From Cylindrospermum stagnale PCC 7417 (lineage in GTDB: Bacteria > Cyanobacteriota > Cyanobacteriia > Cyanobacteriales > Nostocaceae): 64,000 nucleotides of DNA. Shown in pieces: positions 45,379-54,988 of this stretch (its first letter is position 1; each line of letters opens with the position of its first letter). The notes beneath the pieces were generated by a model. That model saw nothing but the letters and a program-made list of their open reading frames with translations, was not told the DNA's origin and did no database searches. The stretch is from contig NC_019757.1 in assembly GCF_000317535.1 (NCBI RefSeq), positions 471,001-535,000 of the forward strand, written 5' to 3'. The translations under genes were made by a program, and so were the position numbers.

Positions 45379-48300
45379 CTAGAGGTTTACGAAATCAGCA
45401 GCGGTGAACGTCGTGGTATTAATACCAGTCAGCGTTGCCAAAATTTCATTCGTGGAAGTCACCAGGATATTGCTACCAGAGAAACTCAGTTGCCCAAAGC
45501 TCAAACCACTATACAGTCCGATTAAATCTTGACCGTCAGAGAAATCAGTAATAGTATCAGTACCTTCCCCAGCAGCAAAGGCAAATGTATCGTTACCATT
45601 GCCACCAGTGAGGGTATCGCTGCCAATACCGCCATAGAGGAGATCGCTGCCAGCACCCCCGTAGAGGGTATCGCTGCCAGCACCCCCGTAGAGGGTATCG
45701 TTGCCATTACCACCGTTAAGGGTATCGTTACCCGCGCCCCCATCCATCAGTCCATCGCCATATAAGACATCGTTACCATTACCGCCGTAGAGACTGTCGT
45801 CACCTGCGCCGCCGTAGATGGTATCGTTGCCATTACCGCCGTCGATGATGTCGTTACCGCTAGTACCAAACAGGTTATCAGCAAAATTAGTGCCCAAAAT
45901 GTTCAGACCAACAGCCACAGTCACCGTAGCAGTATCAGTCAGGCTACCATCACTGAGGGTGTAATTAAAGCTGGCATTGCCAAAGAACAGAAGATTTGGG
46001 GTAAAGGAAACGAAATCATCTGCGGTGTTGTTGGCTGTGCCGTTATTATTCAGGACGGCAGTACCGTGAGTAGCACCGCTGACACCAGTAATGCTCAACG
46101 AGGTGCTATCTATATCGGTATCATTTGCTAGTAGGCTACTAACTGCGATGTTGACAGAAGTACCAAAGAATGTGGAAGCACTGTCATTAACAGCAACAGG
46201 CGCATCGTTAACGGGGGTGACAGAGAAACTGCGGGTTTGTCCAGCTAGGGTGGCTGTGCCATCGGTCACATCGTAAGTCAGATTAACTGCACCATTAAAG
46301 TCGGCAGTTGGGGTGAAGGTATAAGTCCCATTCAAGTTGTCCACCAATGCACCGTTAGTGGCAGTTAAGTTGGTAACTGAGAGGATATCACCCGCATCCA
46401 CATCACTGAAACCTGTTAATAAGTCAGCCGCAGTAATATTGATGGCTGTATCTTCTGGTGTGTTGCTTAAGGTTGCAGTGGGTGAACCTGTTGGCGCATC
46501 GTTAACACCGTTGATAGTCAGGTTAACCGTTGCTGTGCTAGTGCCACCATTACCATTATCGCTGACTGTGTAAGTGAAACTATCGCTGGCAGTAGCACCC
46601 ACACCCAAAGACTCAAATTGACCGTTGGGATTATAGTCGAAAGTGCCATTGGCGTTGAGAGTAAGTAGCGCACCAGAAGCTAGAGTAATTGGTGTACTTA
46701 CTGTGACGCTGTTGCCATTAACTTTAATCACACTCAGGCTGTCGCCATTGGCATCGGTGTCATTTACCAAGACGTTGATGTTGACGAGGGTATTTTCATC
46801 AGTGGTGGCAGTATCGTTGGCGGCAACAGGGGGGATGAAAGGTGATTCATAAGCGCCAATATCCACAGTATCGCCAATGGTGCGAGTGATACCCCGTTGG
46901 TCTGTGGTGACACCAGAGGGGATGAGGGTATTGTCTCCCGCGTTGATGGCAGCCGAACCGGAAACTATAGCGTGAGTGAAAGTGGCACCGCCGTTGTCGG
47001 CGAGAGAGGCGATGACTTGGTTAATATTGGTAATGCCAGCCGAGGCAAAGGTGATATCGCTACCAGTGCCGATGCTGCCAGATGCGCCAGTCAAGCTACC
47101 GATGAGGTTGTTGCCATTGCCTGTGACTGCACCCGCAATATCCGGGGCTTCGTTACCAGAATCAAAGTTGCCGGCGATGATGGTGTTTTGGACGGTGACG
47201 GTGCCTTGAGAGCTGATACCCCCACCATCTCCAAAACCATCGTTATCGAAATCAGCAGTGTTATTGGTAATAGTAGTGTTGATCAGGGTTGCTGTACCCG
47301 ATATACTGATACCACCGCCATCTCCAAATGACCTATTGCCAGAGATAGTAGTGTTGAGCAGGGTTGCTGTACCCGATATACTGATACCACCGTTAGATCC
47401 TCCAGTATTGTCAGAGACAATGCTGTTAGTTAGGCTAAGAGTACTAGTACCATTATTTTCGATGCCGCCTGTAACAGCCCCACTATTGTTAGAGACGGTG
47501 CTTCCCGTGACGTTGAAAAGACCTTCGTTGAAAATACCGCCTGTCACAAACCCATCATTGTTAGAGACAGTACTGTTAGTTAGGCTAAAAGTACCATTAT
47601 TGTAGATGCCGCCTACAAGAAACCCAATATTGTTAGAAACAGTGCTGTTAATTAGGCTGAGGGAGCCTTTGTTCTCAATAGCGCCCACATCTCCTCCATT
47701 ATTGCTATTGTTAGAGATGATGTCGTCGGATAGTGTCAGGTTTTCTACGTTAAAGATACCAGCACCGACAGTATTATTACTTCCAGCCGTAATCGTTAGT
47801 CCATTAATTGCTACCGCAATTTGATTGCTACTGCCATCATTGACATTAAAGACAGTAGAGGCATTGTTACCACTAATAATCAGGTTACTTGCCCCTAATC
47901 CATTGATGGTCAAGGCATCAGTAATAACTAATTCCCCAGAAGTTAAGGTAATGGTGTCGGGGGTGGCATCAGCGAACACACTACTCGCAAAGGTAATTGT
48001 ATCTGCACCTGCAAAGGCATTGGCGTTGAGAATCGCTTGCCGCAAGGAACCTTCACCAGAATCGTTGGTGTTGGTGACGACGGTATCGTTGGCAGCGATA
48101 GTAACCGTTGCGGTATTGTTGGTACCATCTACCGTGTAACCTGTGCCAGTATCTAAGTTGAGGGTGAGGGTTTCGTCTGCTTCAGCAGCGATATCATTAA
48201 TAGCAGATAAGTCAACGTCAACAAAACTTTGTCCAGCAGCAATGGTGACGGTTAAGGTATTACCAGAAACCGTGACGCTACCACCACTGAGGCTATAGTC

Positions 48301-50457
48301 AGCAGTTGCAGCTGTGCTGCCGCCATCAAGGGTGAGGTTAATGGTTAAATCCCCTGTGGTGTCGGTGCGAGTGATGCGATAGACACCGTTACTGCCGCCT
48401 TCATTGGCTGTGGCAGTTTGTGCGGTGATGCTGACAGTAGGGGTAGAAACGGGTTGATTCTCGAAGAACACGGTATTGCCGTAACGTTCCCCCACAAAAG
48501 CATCGAGGTCGCCATCGCCATCGATATCGGCAAAGGTGGGCGCGGCATAGAACCCCACATCAGTCAGACCGAAGGGGTTGGTAGTGGGGGCGGCGAAGGC
48601 TGGATTGCTGGCACTGCCCGTGTTGCGGTAGAACAACGTATTGCCGTCCCGATTGCCCACAAAAGCATCGAGGTCGCCATCGCCATCCATATCGGCTAAG
48701 GTGGGCTTGGCGGCATTCCCCACATCAGTCAGACCGAAGTCGTTGGTAGTGGGGGCGGCGAAGACTGGATTGCTGGCGCTGCCCGTGTTGCGGTAGAACA
48801 ACGTATTGCCGCTAAGATTGCCCACAAAAGCATCGAGGTCGCTATCGCCATCGATATCGGCTAAGGTGGGCTTGGCATATAACCCCACATCAGTCAGACC
48901 GAAGTCGTTGGTAGTGGGGGCGGCGAAGGCTGGATTGCTGGCACTGCCCGTGTTGCGGTAGAACAACGTATCGCCGGCATTATTCCCCACAAAAGCATCG
49001 AGGTCGCCATCGGCATCGATATCGGCAAAGGTGGGCGCGGCATAATTCCCCACATCAGTCAGACCGAAGGGGTTGGTAGTGGGGGCGGCGAAGACTGGAT
49101 TGCTGGCACTGCCCGTGTTGCGGTAGAACAACGTATTGCCGTTAACATTGCCCACAAAAGCATCGAGGTCGCCATCGGCATCGATATCGGCAAAGGTGGG
49201 CGTGGCAGAAAACCCCACATCAGTCAGACCGAAGGGGTTGGTAATTGGCGTGATAAAATTCGGGTCAGTGCCTAAAATCTCGTCAGCGCCGTTAATTGTA
49301 ATGGTGACAGTAGCATCGCTAGTCCCGCCTTGACCATCACTGACGGTATAAGTGAAGCTATCACTAGCGGTTTGACCCGCAGCCAAGGATTCAAATTGAG
49401 CGTTGGGGTTGTAACTGTATGTGCCGTCACTGTTGAGCGTTAATAAAGCACCGGAAGCTAAGGTAATCTGATTGCCGACATCAGCAGCAACGCCATTTAC
49501 AGCCGCTACTGTCAAGATATCGCCCGCATCGGGGTCGGTGTCATTGGTTAAGACGTTACCAGTGACAGAGGTATCTTCGCCGATGGTAGCAGTGTCGTTA
49601 TTGGCAATGGGAGGATTGTTGACTGGGGTATTAGCGGATGTATTCTCGAAGAACAGGGTATCGCCATCAAGATTACCGACAAAAGCATCTAAGTCGCCAT
49701 CGCCATCGATATCGGCAAAGGTGGGTGCAGCAAGATTACCCACATTAGTCAGTCCGAAGGGGTTGGTGGCTTCCAGGGTGAAGGTGGGAACAGTTGCACT
49801 TCCGGTGTTGCGGTAGAACAGGGTATTGCCGTCAAAATTACCCACAAAAGCATCCAAGTCTCCATCAGCATCGATATCGGCAAAGGTGGGTTTCGCAGAA
49901 AACCCTACATCCGTCAGTCCGAAGGGATTGGTGGCTTCCACGGTGAAGCTGGGAGCAGCCGAAGTTCCAGTGTTGCGGTAGAACACGGTATTGCCGTAAC
50001 CATTCCCCACAAAAGCATCCAAGTCCCCATCGCCATCGATATCGGCTAAGGTGGGTACAGCAACATACACCACATTTGTCAGTCCGAAGGGGTTGGTGGC
50101 TTCCAGCGTGAAGGCGGGAGCCGTGGCAGTTCCACTGTTGCGGTAGAACAGGGTATTGCCATCAACATTACCCACAAAAGCATCCAAGTCCCCATCGCCA
50201 TCGATATCGGCAAAGGTGGGTGTAGCATACGACCCCACATTCGTCAGTCCAAAGGGATTGGTGGCTTCCAGCGTGAAGGCGGGAGCCGTGGCAGTTCCAC
50301 TGTTGCGGTAGAACAGGGTATTGCCCTGCTGATTACCCACAAAAGCATCCAAGTCGCCATCGCCATCGATATCGGCAAAGGTGGGCACGGCAGAAAAAAC
50401 CACATTCGCTAGTCCGAAGGGGTTGGTAATTGGGGCAATAAAATTCGGTTCAGTCAT
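45379..50457 (-). CDS. Giant FG-GAP/VCBS/Calx-beta/RTX surface protein
   Basis: 1692 residues from the ATG at 50457; a TTG seven codons earlier overlaps the previous gene and is less likely. Order of parts: five FG-GAP units of 55 residues (FADIDGDGDLDAFVGN, NTLFYRNSGTA), a VCBS/cadherin-like domain, five more FG-GAP units, a Calx-beta domain, a parallel beta-helix starting NTNDSGEGSLRQAILNANA, two to three VCBS/cadherin-like domains (about 1240-1540), and eight or more RTX nonapeptides (GGNGNDTLYGGAGSD). There is no N-terminal signal, and the RTX block plus C-terminal domain point to type I secretion with calcium-dependent folding. Likely roles are adhesion, matrix or sheath formation. It is one base after the TIGR03032-GNAT gene and must be co-transcribed with it. 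Confidence 0.88.
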   Translation of the reverse strand: MTEPNFIAPITNPFGLANVVFSAVPTFADIDGDGDLDAFVGNQQGNTLFYRNSGTATAPAFTLEATNPFGLTNVGSYATPTFADIDGDGDLDAFVGNVDGNTLFYRNSGTATAPAFTLEATNPFGLTNVVYVAVPTLADIDGDGDLDAFVGNGYGNTVFYRNTGTSAAPSFTVEATNPFGLTDVGFSAKPTFADIDADGDLDAFVGNFDGNTLFYRNTGSATVPTFTLEATNPFGLTNVGNLAAPTFADIDGDGDLDAFVGNLDGDTLFFENTSANTPVNNPPIANNDTATIGEDTSVTGNVLTNDTDPDAGDILTVAAVNGVAADVGNQITLASGALLTLNSDGTYSYNPNAQFESLAAGQTASDSFTYTVSDGQGGTSDATVTITINGADEILGTDPNFITPITNPFGLTDVGFSATPTFADIDADGDLDAFVGNVNGNTLFYRNTGSASNPVFAAPTTNPFGLTDVGNYAAPTFADIDADGDLDAFVGNNAGDTLFYRNTGSASNPAFAAPTTNDFGLTDVGLYAKPTLADIDGDSDLDAFVGNLSGNTLFYRNTGSASNPVFAAPTTNDFGLTDVGNAAKPTLADMDGDGDLDAFVGNRDGNTLFYRNTGSASNPAFAAPTTNPFGLTDVGFYAAPTFADIDGDGDLDAFVGERYGNTVFFENQPVSTPTVSITAQTATANEGGSNGVYRITRTDTTGDLTINLTLDGGSTAATADYSLSGGSVTVSGNTLTVTIAAGQSFVDVDLSAINDIAAEADETLTLNLDTGTGYTVDGTNNTATVTIAANDTVVTNTNDSGEGSLRQAILNANAFAGADTITFASSVFADATPDTITLTSGELVITDALTINGLGASNLIISGNNASTVFNVNDGSSNQIAVAINGLTITAGSNNTVGAGIFNVENLTLSDDIISNNSNNGGDVGAIENKGSLSLINSTVSNNIGFLVGGIYNNGTFSLTNSTVSNNDGFVTGGIFNEGLFNVTGSTVSNNSGAVTGGIENNGTSTLSLTNSIVSDNTGGSNGGISISGTATLLNTTISGNRSFGDGGGISISGTATLINTTITNNTADFDNDGFGDGGGISSQGTVTVQNTIIAGNFDSGNEAPDIAGAVTGNGNNLIGSLTGASGSIGTGSDITFASAGITNINQVIASLADNGGATFTHAIVSGSAAINAGDNTLIPSGVTTDQRGITRTIGDTVDIGAYESPFIPPVAANDTATTDENTLVNINVLVNDTDANGDSLSVIKVNGNSVTVSTPITLASGALLTLNANGTFDYNPNGQFESLGVGATASDSFTYTVSDNGNGGTSTATVNLTINGVNDAPTGSPTATLSNTPEDTAINITAADLLTGFSDVDAGDILSVTNLTATNGALVDNLNGTYTFTPTADFNGAVNLTYDVTDGTATLAGQTRSFSVTPVNDAPVAVNDSASTFFGTSVNIAVSSLLANDTDIDSTSLSITGVSGATHGTAVLNNNGTANNTADDFVSFTPNLLFFGNASFNYTLSDGSLTDTATVTVAVGLNILGTNFADNLFGTSGNDIIDGGNGNDTIYGGAGDDSLYGGNGNDVLYGDGLMDGGAGNDTLNGGNGNDTLYGGAGSDTLYGGAGSDLLYGGIGSDTLTGGNGNDTFAFAAGEGTDTITDFSDGQDLIGLYSGLSFGQLSFSGSNILVTSTNEILATLTGINTTTFTAADFVNL
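48450..49250 (-). repeat. Array of five 165-base units (second FG-GAP block)
   Basis: The landmark CACATCAGTCAGACCGAAG recurs at 48556, 48721, 48886, 49051 and 49216, exactly 165 bases apart. Units are almost identical in DNA, with differences mostly in one variable stretch of each unit (for example YAAPT, AAKPT, YAKPT). Recent amplification or conversion is likely. Confidence 0.92.
49640..50450 (-). repeat. Array of five 165-base units (first FG-GAP block)
   Basis: The same phase point recurs at 49741, 49906, 50071, 50236 and 50401, again every 165 bases. Units within this block resemble each other more than those of the other block (TATAPAFTLEAT here, ASNPAFAAPTT there), so each block has been homogenised separately. 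Confidence 0.9.
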
Positions 50458-50458
50458 G

Positions 50459-52558
50459 TTAGTTTTCTCTTGATTCAAGTGTAGGGTTAATCAACTTACT
50501 CGTTTGTCGCACTTCCCCTACCCCAGTTAAATAGGGTGTCAGGTGTCGTTCGACAAACTGCAACAAACGCGGGTAACGGTAAGAAACCGAACCCGTGAGG
50601 TAGGGAACACCACTGTTAACTTGACGACGAATCGCTGCTGCTAACAGCGAAACCCCTCGCCCCCGCTTCTCAAATGCTTGTGCAATTGAAATAGTGGTGT
50701 AGCGAATTGTGTCAGGTGCTACCCGATGGGTTAACACCCAACCAATTACCTCCCCCCGATAGCGCAATCCCAAGCTATTTAGGGGTTCTAAGCGGTGTGC
50801 CTCGACATTAGGCGGCAGGGATAAACCGGCATCTAACCAAGGAAACACCTCAAAGGCTGGAGGTAGGGGATACTTATTTAACCAAGGTGCTTGGGCAATT
50901 TTTTCTGTAGCGGTTTTGCCTAGCACCAAGTTAATTTGGGGTGGTTGCCAATGTAGCTTTTGCAGTAGCGGTTCTAAAGCGACATTGGTAAGTGTACTGG
51001 TTGAATAGCTGAGGATGATTTCAACACATCCCTGTTGGGCTAATTCTCGTTCTAAATAGGCGAGTAACCTTGTGCCAATTCCTTGACAACGGTATTCGGG
51101 TAATACGAATAGGGAGATGATTTCGGCTTGTTGGGGGTTTAAACGTTCGCTGATGGCAAAGCCGACTATTGCACCGTCTAGGGAAGCAGAAAGCCCAGTT
51201 AATTCGCCTTGGGGCGGTTGAGTTTGCCAGCGTTTTTGCAGGCTGGGATAGGTGAGGTGATTGTAGTCGAGGGCGTTGCTGCTGTTGAGGTGATACACCC
51301 GTTGGTAACGGATTTGATCCCCCCTTGAAAAGGCTGCCTCACTACTAGTCTTGGGATTACCCCTCCCTAACTCTCCCCTTGTCAAGGGGAGGGAACTAGA
51401 TTGTCCGATTTCCCCCCTTTCTAAGGGGGTAATTTGTTGTGTGGGTAAACCAGCGACGGGGGGGGTTGCACCTAAACTGGGACGTTTGGCGGTGGGTTTG
51501 GTGGTGACAATGCCGCCACTGTTGGGAAATGTGACTAGGCGCTGAATTTCGTCTGACTGTAAACCAATTGCTTGGGGTTGTAGCACCCCAGGTAGAACTA
51601 CAACATCAAATAGTTCTTCAATTACTCCCTGAAAATATAGCCAGTGCAGGGCTGTGCCTGTCTGCAAGTCAATTACCATTAAGCCACACTGGGGGCGATT
51701 TCCTTGGGAATTTAAGCGGTTTTCTAGGGTTAATCCGGTAAAACTCTGGGAACGTAGTTGAGATAGTCCCACAAAGGCGAAGTTTTGCCAAAAGGCTAAT
51801 CCACGCACAAATCCAGGGCAGAAGGTGATGGGATGGAATTGATGATCTTGGATGTAGCCTAATTCCCCTGTGCCGGAATTGAGTAACCATAATTTCCCCT
51901 GATACCAACGGGGAGAATGGGGCATGGATAAGCCTGTGGCGATGATTTCGTTTTGGGCAACGTCGATGACGACTCCGCCATCAATGCGATGATTCCGCCA
52001 CCCGGCGGCTGTATCTGTGGTACTACAGGCAGTGACATAAGCGGGTTTGCCCTCTACCATTGCTAGCCCATTCAGATGACAACGATCTTCAGCGACGAGT
52101 TTGGAGATGAAGGGCGGTTGCCAAATGGGGACAAAGTTGTAGTCTGGGCTGAGGGTGGCTAAACAACTAAAGTCGGTATTGACAAAAATAACTTTTTCAG
52201 AATCGTCTAAGACTACTTCATGGGCGTTGACATCGCCTGTGGTGTAAGCGGTGCGGGGGACATAAAGGCGATCGCATTCCTTGTACTTTTCGCCATTATC
52301 CAAGAAGTTATCAAAATGCCAGAGTTGGTAGCGGGTAGTCATGTAGAGGCTTTTGCCATTCAGATATAGCCCCATTGGTTTGTCGAATAGCCTTTCGTTG
52401 AGCTTCAGCTTTCCGTTCGCTTGGCTACCAACGAAAAAAAGGCGGTTGGTTTGGTAGGTTGTGAATGCCAAGCTGAGATTTTGCTCGCATAGCCAAGCGC
52501 CGAATTGCTCAGAAGCGTTGATTTCTAGTCCACTAGCGGCAGAAACAGGGGTTTGCAT
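50459..52558 (-). CDS. TIGR03032 family protein fused to GNAT acetyltransferase domain
   Basis: 699 residues. The N-terminal 350 residues match the TIGR03032 family: a beta-propeller-like domain with RLFDKPMGLYLNG, DVNAHEVVLDD, NTDFSCLATLSPDYNFVP, DRCHLNGLAM and MPHSPRWYQGKLWLLNSGTG. Residues about 350-430 are a low-complexity linker that contains an inserted dispersed repeat (ITPLERGEIGQSSSL, LTRGELGRG). The C-terminal part has a GNAT acetyltransferase core, AEIISLFVLPEYRCQGIGTRLLAYLE, binding acetyl-CoA, and a second weaker copy of that fold (YTTISIAQAFEKRGRGVSLL). The stop is one base before the start of the giant RTX protein. It may modify or help assemble that protein; this is inferred from the operon only. 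Confidence 0.82.
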   Translation of the reverse strand: MQTPVSAASGLEINASEQFGAWLCEQNLSLAFTTYQTNRLFFVGSQANGKLKLNERLFDKPMGLYLNGKSLYMTTRYQLWHFDNFLDNGEKYKECDRLYVPRTAYTTGDVNAHEVVLDDSEKVIFVNTDFSCLATLSPDYNFVPIWQPPFISKLVAEDRCHLNGLAMVEGKPAYVTACSTTDTAAGWRNHRIDGGVVIDVAQNEIIATGLSMPHSPRWYQGKLWLLNSGTGELGYIQDHQFHPITFCPGFVRGLAFWQNFAFVGLSQLRSQSFTGLTLENRLNSQGNRPQCGLMVIDLQTGTALHWLYFQGVIEELFDVVVLPGVLQPQAIGLQSDEIQRLVTFPNSGGIVTTKPTAKRPSLGATPPVAGLPTQQITPLERGEIGQSSSLPLTRGELGRGNPKTSSEAAFSRGDQIRYQRVYHLNSSNALDYNHLTYPSLQKRWQTQPPQGELTGLSASLDGAIVGFAISERLNPQQAEIISLFVLPEYRCQGIGTRLLAYLERELAQQGCVEIILSYSTSTLTNVALEPLLQKLHWQPPQINLVLGKTATEKIAQAPWLNKYPLPPAFEVFPWLDAGLSLPPNVEAHRLEPLNSLGLRYRGEVIGWVLTHRVAPDTIRYTTISIAQAFEKRGRGVSLLAAAIRRQVNSGVPYLTGSVSYRYPRLLQFVERHLTPYLTGVGEVRQTSKLINPTLESREN
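51366..51430. repeat. Palindromic dispersed repeat inserted in frame in the TIGR03032-GNAT gene
   Basis: CTCCCCTTG (51373-51381), T, CAAGGGGAG (51383-51391) is a perfect palindrome, and CCCCCTTTCTAAGGGGG follows at about 51413-51429. Both arms resemble the repeat copies near 11.5 kb. The reading frame stays open through the insert. Confidence 0.8.
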
Positions 52559-53985
52559 TGGTTATTGGGTTAAAAGAGACTAATTAGCTTTGATTTTTTA
52601 CCCTGGAGTCTTGAATGCTCCCACATGCGCGACATTATGCGACTTTATTTAATAAAGAATTAGCATTTAGGTTAAGAAAACGCAGTAAAATAGTCTCCTG
52701 CACTGTCTGGAAATTGTTTTTTAGGCTCTAAAAAAGCTGAGTTAATAATAGGATTTTAAATAATAAGTTGTTTCAATTTAGTTTCCTATCAGCCTTTTTT
52801 CAAAGACAAATAAGTAGGTGGACTGAAAAAAATCAAATCATGTAACAGTATGTAAAGATGCCTCAATGCAATATTCTGGTTGAGTTTCAGGCATTTTACA
52901 AAACGCAATACATTTCTGTTTTATTTTGTAAGCCTACTTATTTATTAGCTAAATTTTTCCGCTGTTCTCCCATTTCATCAAGCTTACGCTCAATCTTTTC
53001 CATAGCCAGGGGTGACGGCTGAAAATGCCCATTTTCCCAACGGTTAATTGTGGGATAAGTGACACTTATGTTCTTTTTCCAATTCACGATTTAATGAATC
53101 TAGATAATCTTGAATTTCTTGTGAACGGTAATGTCACACTCAACAAAACAATAGTTCTAATAACGACCAATTGCAATAAATATGTTACTAAATTTTATAG
53201 GAATTTTGATTTTTATTCAGTAAATACCCTCAGTAGATACCGCATAATTATAAATTTTAGATAAAGAAATAACTGCTTTTCAATAATAAAAATTACCCAT
53301 AGACAGCACAAAATTGACCGTTGCTCTCAACCTGTTTAATCTTTTTCAAAAGAAAAATCATTAAACACTGAAACAGAGGACAAAACTTGCTATTGCTAGA
53401 GTTACCAGTATAATTACAGCGCTAAACCAACTCTTTATGCAAGCTCTTGAAAAAAGATTGCAGTAGTTATTTTGTACTATTAATAAATTAGAGATTCCCA
53501 CAATCAATCTTTGGAAACAGGCGTGGATCTAGCGAAGATACCGTTGGCGAATTCAAAAATAATGAATATTTAGCCTCTGAAGTTGGTTTACAGTAACGAC
53601 AGCACAAGGCTTTTAGGCATTTGTAGTACATTCGCCAACAGTGTCAACGCTAAATTCAGCACTGGCGATCGCCTCCACCCCTGAAGCAGAGTTCATCCAA
53701 ACTTCAAAGCTCGATCCAGAAAAAGCCAGAGATGCTTCACTACGCTGCGCTCTGAATGAACCATCTACATGGAGCGAAGCTACTCAAAGTCTTTTCTTGT
53801 TGCCTAGTCTAAACTCCAGGAGGATGCCATTTTTGCTAAAATCCGCAATTAACTGGCAGTCTCAGACGTGAATTCAAGCCGCATACTTAACTAGGTAATA
53901 AAACTCCGGTTTGTCTATCGGAAATAGTGGCTATTTGATTTAAAATTAAGTATACTCTTGTTAACAGATAATTAGTCTTTTTGTC
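52559..53985. other. Long gene-poor region with an HTH relic
   Basis: About 1.4 kb, AT-rich. It holds the XRE-type relic at 52938-53100 and the repeat arm TAGTCTAAACTCCAG at 53805-53819. A 76-codon GTG frame at 53641-53871 is probably chance because its end runs into the repeat. A long leader of the acireductone dioxygenase gene may start in the last 100 bases. No tRNA or structured RNA was recognised. Confidence 0.45.
52938..53100 (-). pseudogene. Remnant of an XRE-type helix-turn-helix protein
   Basis: The minus strand reads ISVTYPTINRWENGHFQPSP, then LAMEKIERKLDEMGEQRKN and a stop at 52938. That is the recognition helix and following part of a typical cyanobacterial XRE domain (GVxxxTINRWENGxxxPSPLA). 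The preceding helices are broken: RELEKE is still visible just upstream, but in another frame, and no start exists. So the N-terminal part has decayed. Confidence 0.6.
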
Positions 53986-54540
53986 ATGGCGACTTTATTA
54001 CTTGACGACGGCACCATTGAGACTGAGTTAAGCGAGATAGTTCGTGAACTTGAACCCCTCGGCATCCACCTAAGCCATTACGACCCCGGAACATCTCTCC
54101 TGTTCCCCAACTTGCTAGATCAAGATCTTGTCACAGAGTCTGAAAAGCGTTATATTTTGGGACTCCATAACAGCGTCTTTGAATTCCTGCAACAAGAAAA
54201 CGGTTATCTCTGGTGTGATTTGCAGAGTGTACATCCAGGTTCGCCAAATCTCCAAACGCAGATCACGACTTATAGCCAGTATCATACTCACACCACTGCC
54301 GAACCAATCTACGTATTAGCAGGAGAGATGATCTATGGCTTCGTGCGACCAGATGGTAGTCACGTACAGCTTTTGCTTCAGGCACAAGACTATCTCCACA
54401 TTAGAGCCGGTGTAGAGCATTGGTGTAGTCCTTCGGCATCTTTGCATTTCAAAGCGATCCGTTATTTCACAAATGCAGAAGGTTGGATGCCACATTACAC
54501 AGGAACTCAGTTGAGTGATTCTCTCAACAAACCTCGCTAA
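53986..54540 (+). CDS. mtnD: Acireductone dioxygenase (cupin)
   Basis: 184 residues of the ARD family. The enzyme oxidises acireductone in the methionine salvage pathway, giving the keto acid precursor of methionine (Fe form) or an off-path product with CO (Ni form). Metal ligands are visible: His100, His102 and Glu106 (YHTHTTAEPIY) and the fourth His in RAGVEHWC. The C-terminal KAIRYFTNAEGWMPHYTGT is also typical. Length agrees with the family. No other methionine salvage gene is in the window, though the transsulfuration genes 5-8 kb downstream use the same sulfur pool. It stands alone, and the start MATLLLDD is the first ATG after a 100-base AT-rich leader. Confidence 0.85.
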   Translation: MATLLLDDGTIETELSEIVRELEPLGIHLSHYDPGTSLLFPNLLDQDLVTESEKRYILGLHNSVFEFLQQENGYLWCDLQSVHPGSPNLQTQITTYSQYHTHTTAEPIYVLAGEMIYGFVRPDGSHVQLLLQAQDYLHIRAGVEHWCSPSASLHFKAIRYFTNAEGWMPHYTGTQLSDSLNKPR

Positions 54541-54640
54541 AGCTTAATTCCTGCTGCTAAAAACGACTTTGTAAGCATCTACCAATTTTCTATTTCGGTG
54601 TTCTAAAGCGAATGGATTCGCATTAGTTTTTGCTGCTTGT

Positions 54641-54952
54641 TTACCGAGGATAAAACAGTAAAAAACAACTACCATTCAATAAAGCAGTGATTACTGCACC
54701 AATAATCACACCTTTCATTATTCCTGGTCTTTGTTGTCTTTTTAACCTGAGGCAAACTGGAATTACATATAAAAGTTGCCAGAATAAAAAACCATAACCC
54801 CCAACAATCCAAACCATAAAAAAAGAGTAATTACCGTATATCTGATTGACAATTAAGCCTAGAGCAAATATTGCTGCTATTGCTATAAGATGCATACCCA
54901 ATAACAACAATATGCCTAAGAAAATTTCGCGAGTCTCATTTCTTTCCGACAT
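54641..54952 (-). CDS. Small membrane protein in the radical SAM operon
   Basis: 103 residues with three hydrophobic segments (about 11-33, 44-64 and 80-98; for example IFLGILLLLGMHLIAIAAIF and GVIIGAVITALLNGSCFLLF). The loop between the second and third helix is basic (CLRLKRQQRPGIMKG). No family recognised. It starts 36 bases after the radical SAM stop on the same strand and should be co-transcribed with it and the Lgt-like gene. A partner or quality-control role in a lipid-modifying complex is a guess from context. Confidence 0.65.
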   Translation of the reverse strand: MSERNETREIFLGILLLLGMHLIAIAAIFALGLIVNQIYGNYSFFMVWIVGGYGFLFWQLLYVIPVCLRLKRQQRPGIMKGVIIGAVITALLNGSCFLLFYPR

Positions 54953-54988
54953 TAATTCACCTCAATATTTAATGTTGATAACTCACAT

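Noticed and set aside
47258-48139. Long hydrophobic plus-strand frames opposite the giant RTX protein
   Set aside because: They mirror Thr/Asn/Gly-rich repeats of the minus-strand protein and look like Val/Leu/Pro low-complexity sequence, not real membrane proteins.
45379-50457. Giant protein considered as an RTX toxin
   Set aside because: No haemolysin or enzymatic domain was seen. FG-GAP, Calx-beta, VCBS and beta-helix parts fit an adhesin or matrix protein better.
53641-53871. A 76-codon GTG frame upstream of acireductone dioxygenase
   Set aside because: Its 3' part runs through a dispersed repeat arm, the composition is Ser/Leu-rich without pattern, and no ribosome binding site is present.
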